DNA of 22,329 nt, taken from contig JAGUWA010000128.1 in NCBI GenBank assembly GCA_020062605.1, positions 1 to 22,329 of the forward strand, read 5' to 3'. The position numbers and the translations under genes were made by a program. This document shows, in pieces, positions 21,778 to 22,329 of this stretch. The DNA comes from Parvibaculum sp. (lineage in GTDB: Bacteria; Pseudomonadota; Alphaproteobacteria; Parvibaculales; Parvibaculaceae). The notes beneath the pieces were generated by a model. That model did not search any database. It was not told where the DNA came from and saw nothing but the letters and a program-made list of their open reading frames with translations. How positions within the stretch are numbered: the first letter of the stretch is position 1; the number at the start of each line of letters is the position of its first letter.

Positions 21778-22329
21778 ATGACCCCTCCGGAAAGCGCCGC
21801 CAACAACGCTCACGAATTTTCCGTAAGCGAGATTTCCTTCGCGCTGAAGCGGACGGTGGAGGAGACGTTCGGCCATGTCCGCGTGCGCGGCGAGATCACC
21901 GGCTATCGCGGCCCCCATTCCTCCGGCCACTGCTATTTCGGGCTGAAGGACGACAAGGCGCGGATCGACGCCGTGGTCTGGCGCGGCGCCTTCCAGAAGC
22001 TCCGCTTCAAGCCCGAAGAGGGCATGGAGGTGATCGCGACGGGGAAACTCACGACCTATCCCGGAAGCTCCAAATACCAGATCGTGATCGAGCATCTGGA
22101 GCCGGCGGGCGTCGGCGCCTTGATGGCGCTGCTGGAAGAGCGGCGCAAGAAGTTCGGCGCCGAGGGCTTGTTTGCGCCGGAGCGGAAGAGGCCGCTGCCC
22201 TTCCTGCCCGAGGTGATCGGCGTGGTGACGAGCCCGACCGGCGCCGTGATCCGCGACATTCTCCACCGCCTGCAGGACCGCTTTCCGCGCCGCGTGATCG
22301 TCTGGCCGGTGCGCGTGCAGGGCGAGACG
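21778..22329 (+). CDS. xseA: Exodeoxyribonuclease VII large subunit (3' end beyond window)
   Basis: The first 184 codons are present and the frame remains open at the window end. With XseB the product degrades single-stranded DNA to oligonucleotides. The N-terminal OB-fold is visible at about residues 12-110 (FSVSEISFALKRTVEETFGHVRVRGEITGY at its start, KDDKARIDAVVW, then LTTYPGSSKYQIVIE). It is followed by GALMALLEERRKKFGAEGLF and the beginning of the catalytic domain, PEVIGVVTSPTGAVIRDI (144-161), all highly typical of XseA. I placed the start at the ATG at 21778 because conserved sequence begins within 15 residues of it. The Shine-Dalgarno is weak (GAGAAAG about 8 nt upstream). Confidence 0.95.
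   Translation, partial: MTPPESAANNAHEFSVSEISFALKRTVEETFGHVRVRGEITGYRGPHSSGHCYFGLKDDKARIDAVVWRGAFQKLRFKPEEGMEVIATGKLTTYPGSSKYQIVIEHLEPAGVGALMALLEERRKKFGAEGLFAPERKRPLPFLPEVIGVVTSPTGAVIRDILHRLQDRFPRRVIVWPVRVQGET

Noticed and set aside
21661..22266. Upstream extension of purD (about 200 extra codons)
   Set aside because: The sequence is antisense to xseA, and PurD conservation begins exactly at MNILVIGSGG.

Overview
The window (about 22.3 kb, GC-rich) reads as chromosomal DNA of an alphaproteobacterium. The evidence is the hisS-hisZ-hisG cluster with the alphaproteobacterial form of histidyl-tRNA synthetase, a groESL operon with a CIRCE operator, the small exported 'ICYYDC' protein family, and dispersed palindromic repeats of a type I associate with Rhizobiales-like genomes. 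A Parvibaculum-like organism would fit (acyl-CoA dehydrogenase, ACAD10-like kinase), but that is a guess. I see no phage, plasmid, CRISPR, tRNA or rRNA genes.

Layout. 1-397: non-coding leader with inverted repeats. 398-4918 (+): hisS, hisZ, hisG and a TSUP-family membrane protein, tightly packed. 4907-5827: a scar in which a minus-strand SDR gene and a plus-strand TetR gene, once head to head, have both lost their 5' ends. 5920-6717 (+): DUF72 protein. 7976-6714 (-): serine hydroxymethyltransferase preceded by a clear ZTP riboswitch and promoter (7982-8162). 9351-8170 (-): acyl-CoA dehydrogenase. 11528-9469 (-): groES-groEL with promoter, CIRCE, an intergenic terminator-like hairpin and a final terminator. 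12412-11678 (-): unknown membrane protein. 12487-13353 (+): Aat-like aminoacyl transferase with an altered motif. 14211-13350 (-): small Cys-containing exported protein and a TetR regulator. 14348-15493 (+): D-threonine aldolase / DSD1-family enzyme. 15536-15568: three tandem 11-bp Pho-box-like repeats with no obvious target gene. 16925-15753 (-): Gfo/Idh/MocA oxidoreductase. 17148-18302 (+): phosphofructokinase with a dyad repeat in its leader. 20106-18511 (-): phosphotransferase and GNAT, flanked by two directly repeated copies of a structured 177-bp element. 21660-20377 (-): purD. 21778-end (+): xseA, cut by the window edge.

Themes. Histidine supply (hisS/Z/G), one-carbon and purine metabolism (ZTP-controlled glyA, purD), protein folding, and fatty-acyl or amino-acid catabolism share the window but form no single pathway. 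The most interesting non-coding signals are: the ZTP aptamer sharing a strand with a helix that would mask the glyA Shine-Dalgarno; the paired repeat element, whose two copies show compensatory changes in several stems; the orphan Pho-box-like array; and the double-truncation scar at about 5555. I found no convincing new multi-gene defence or biosynthetic system.
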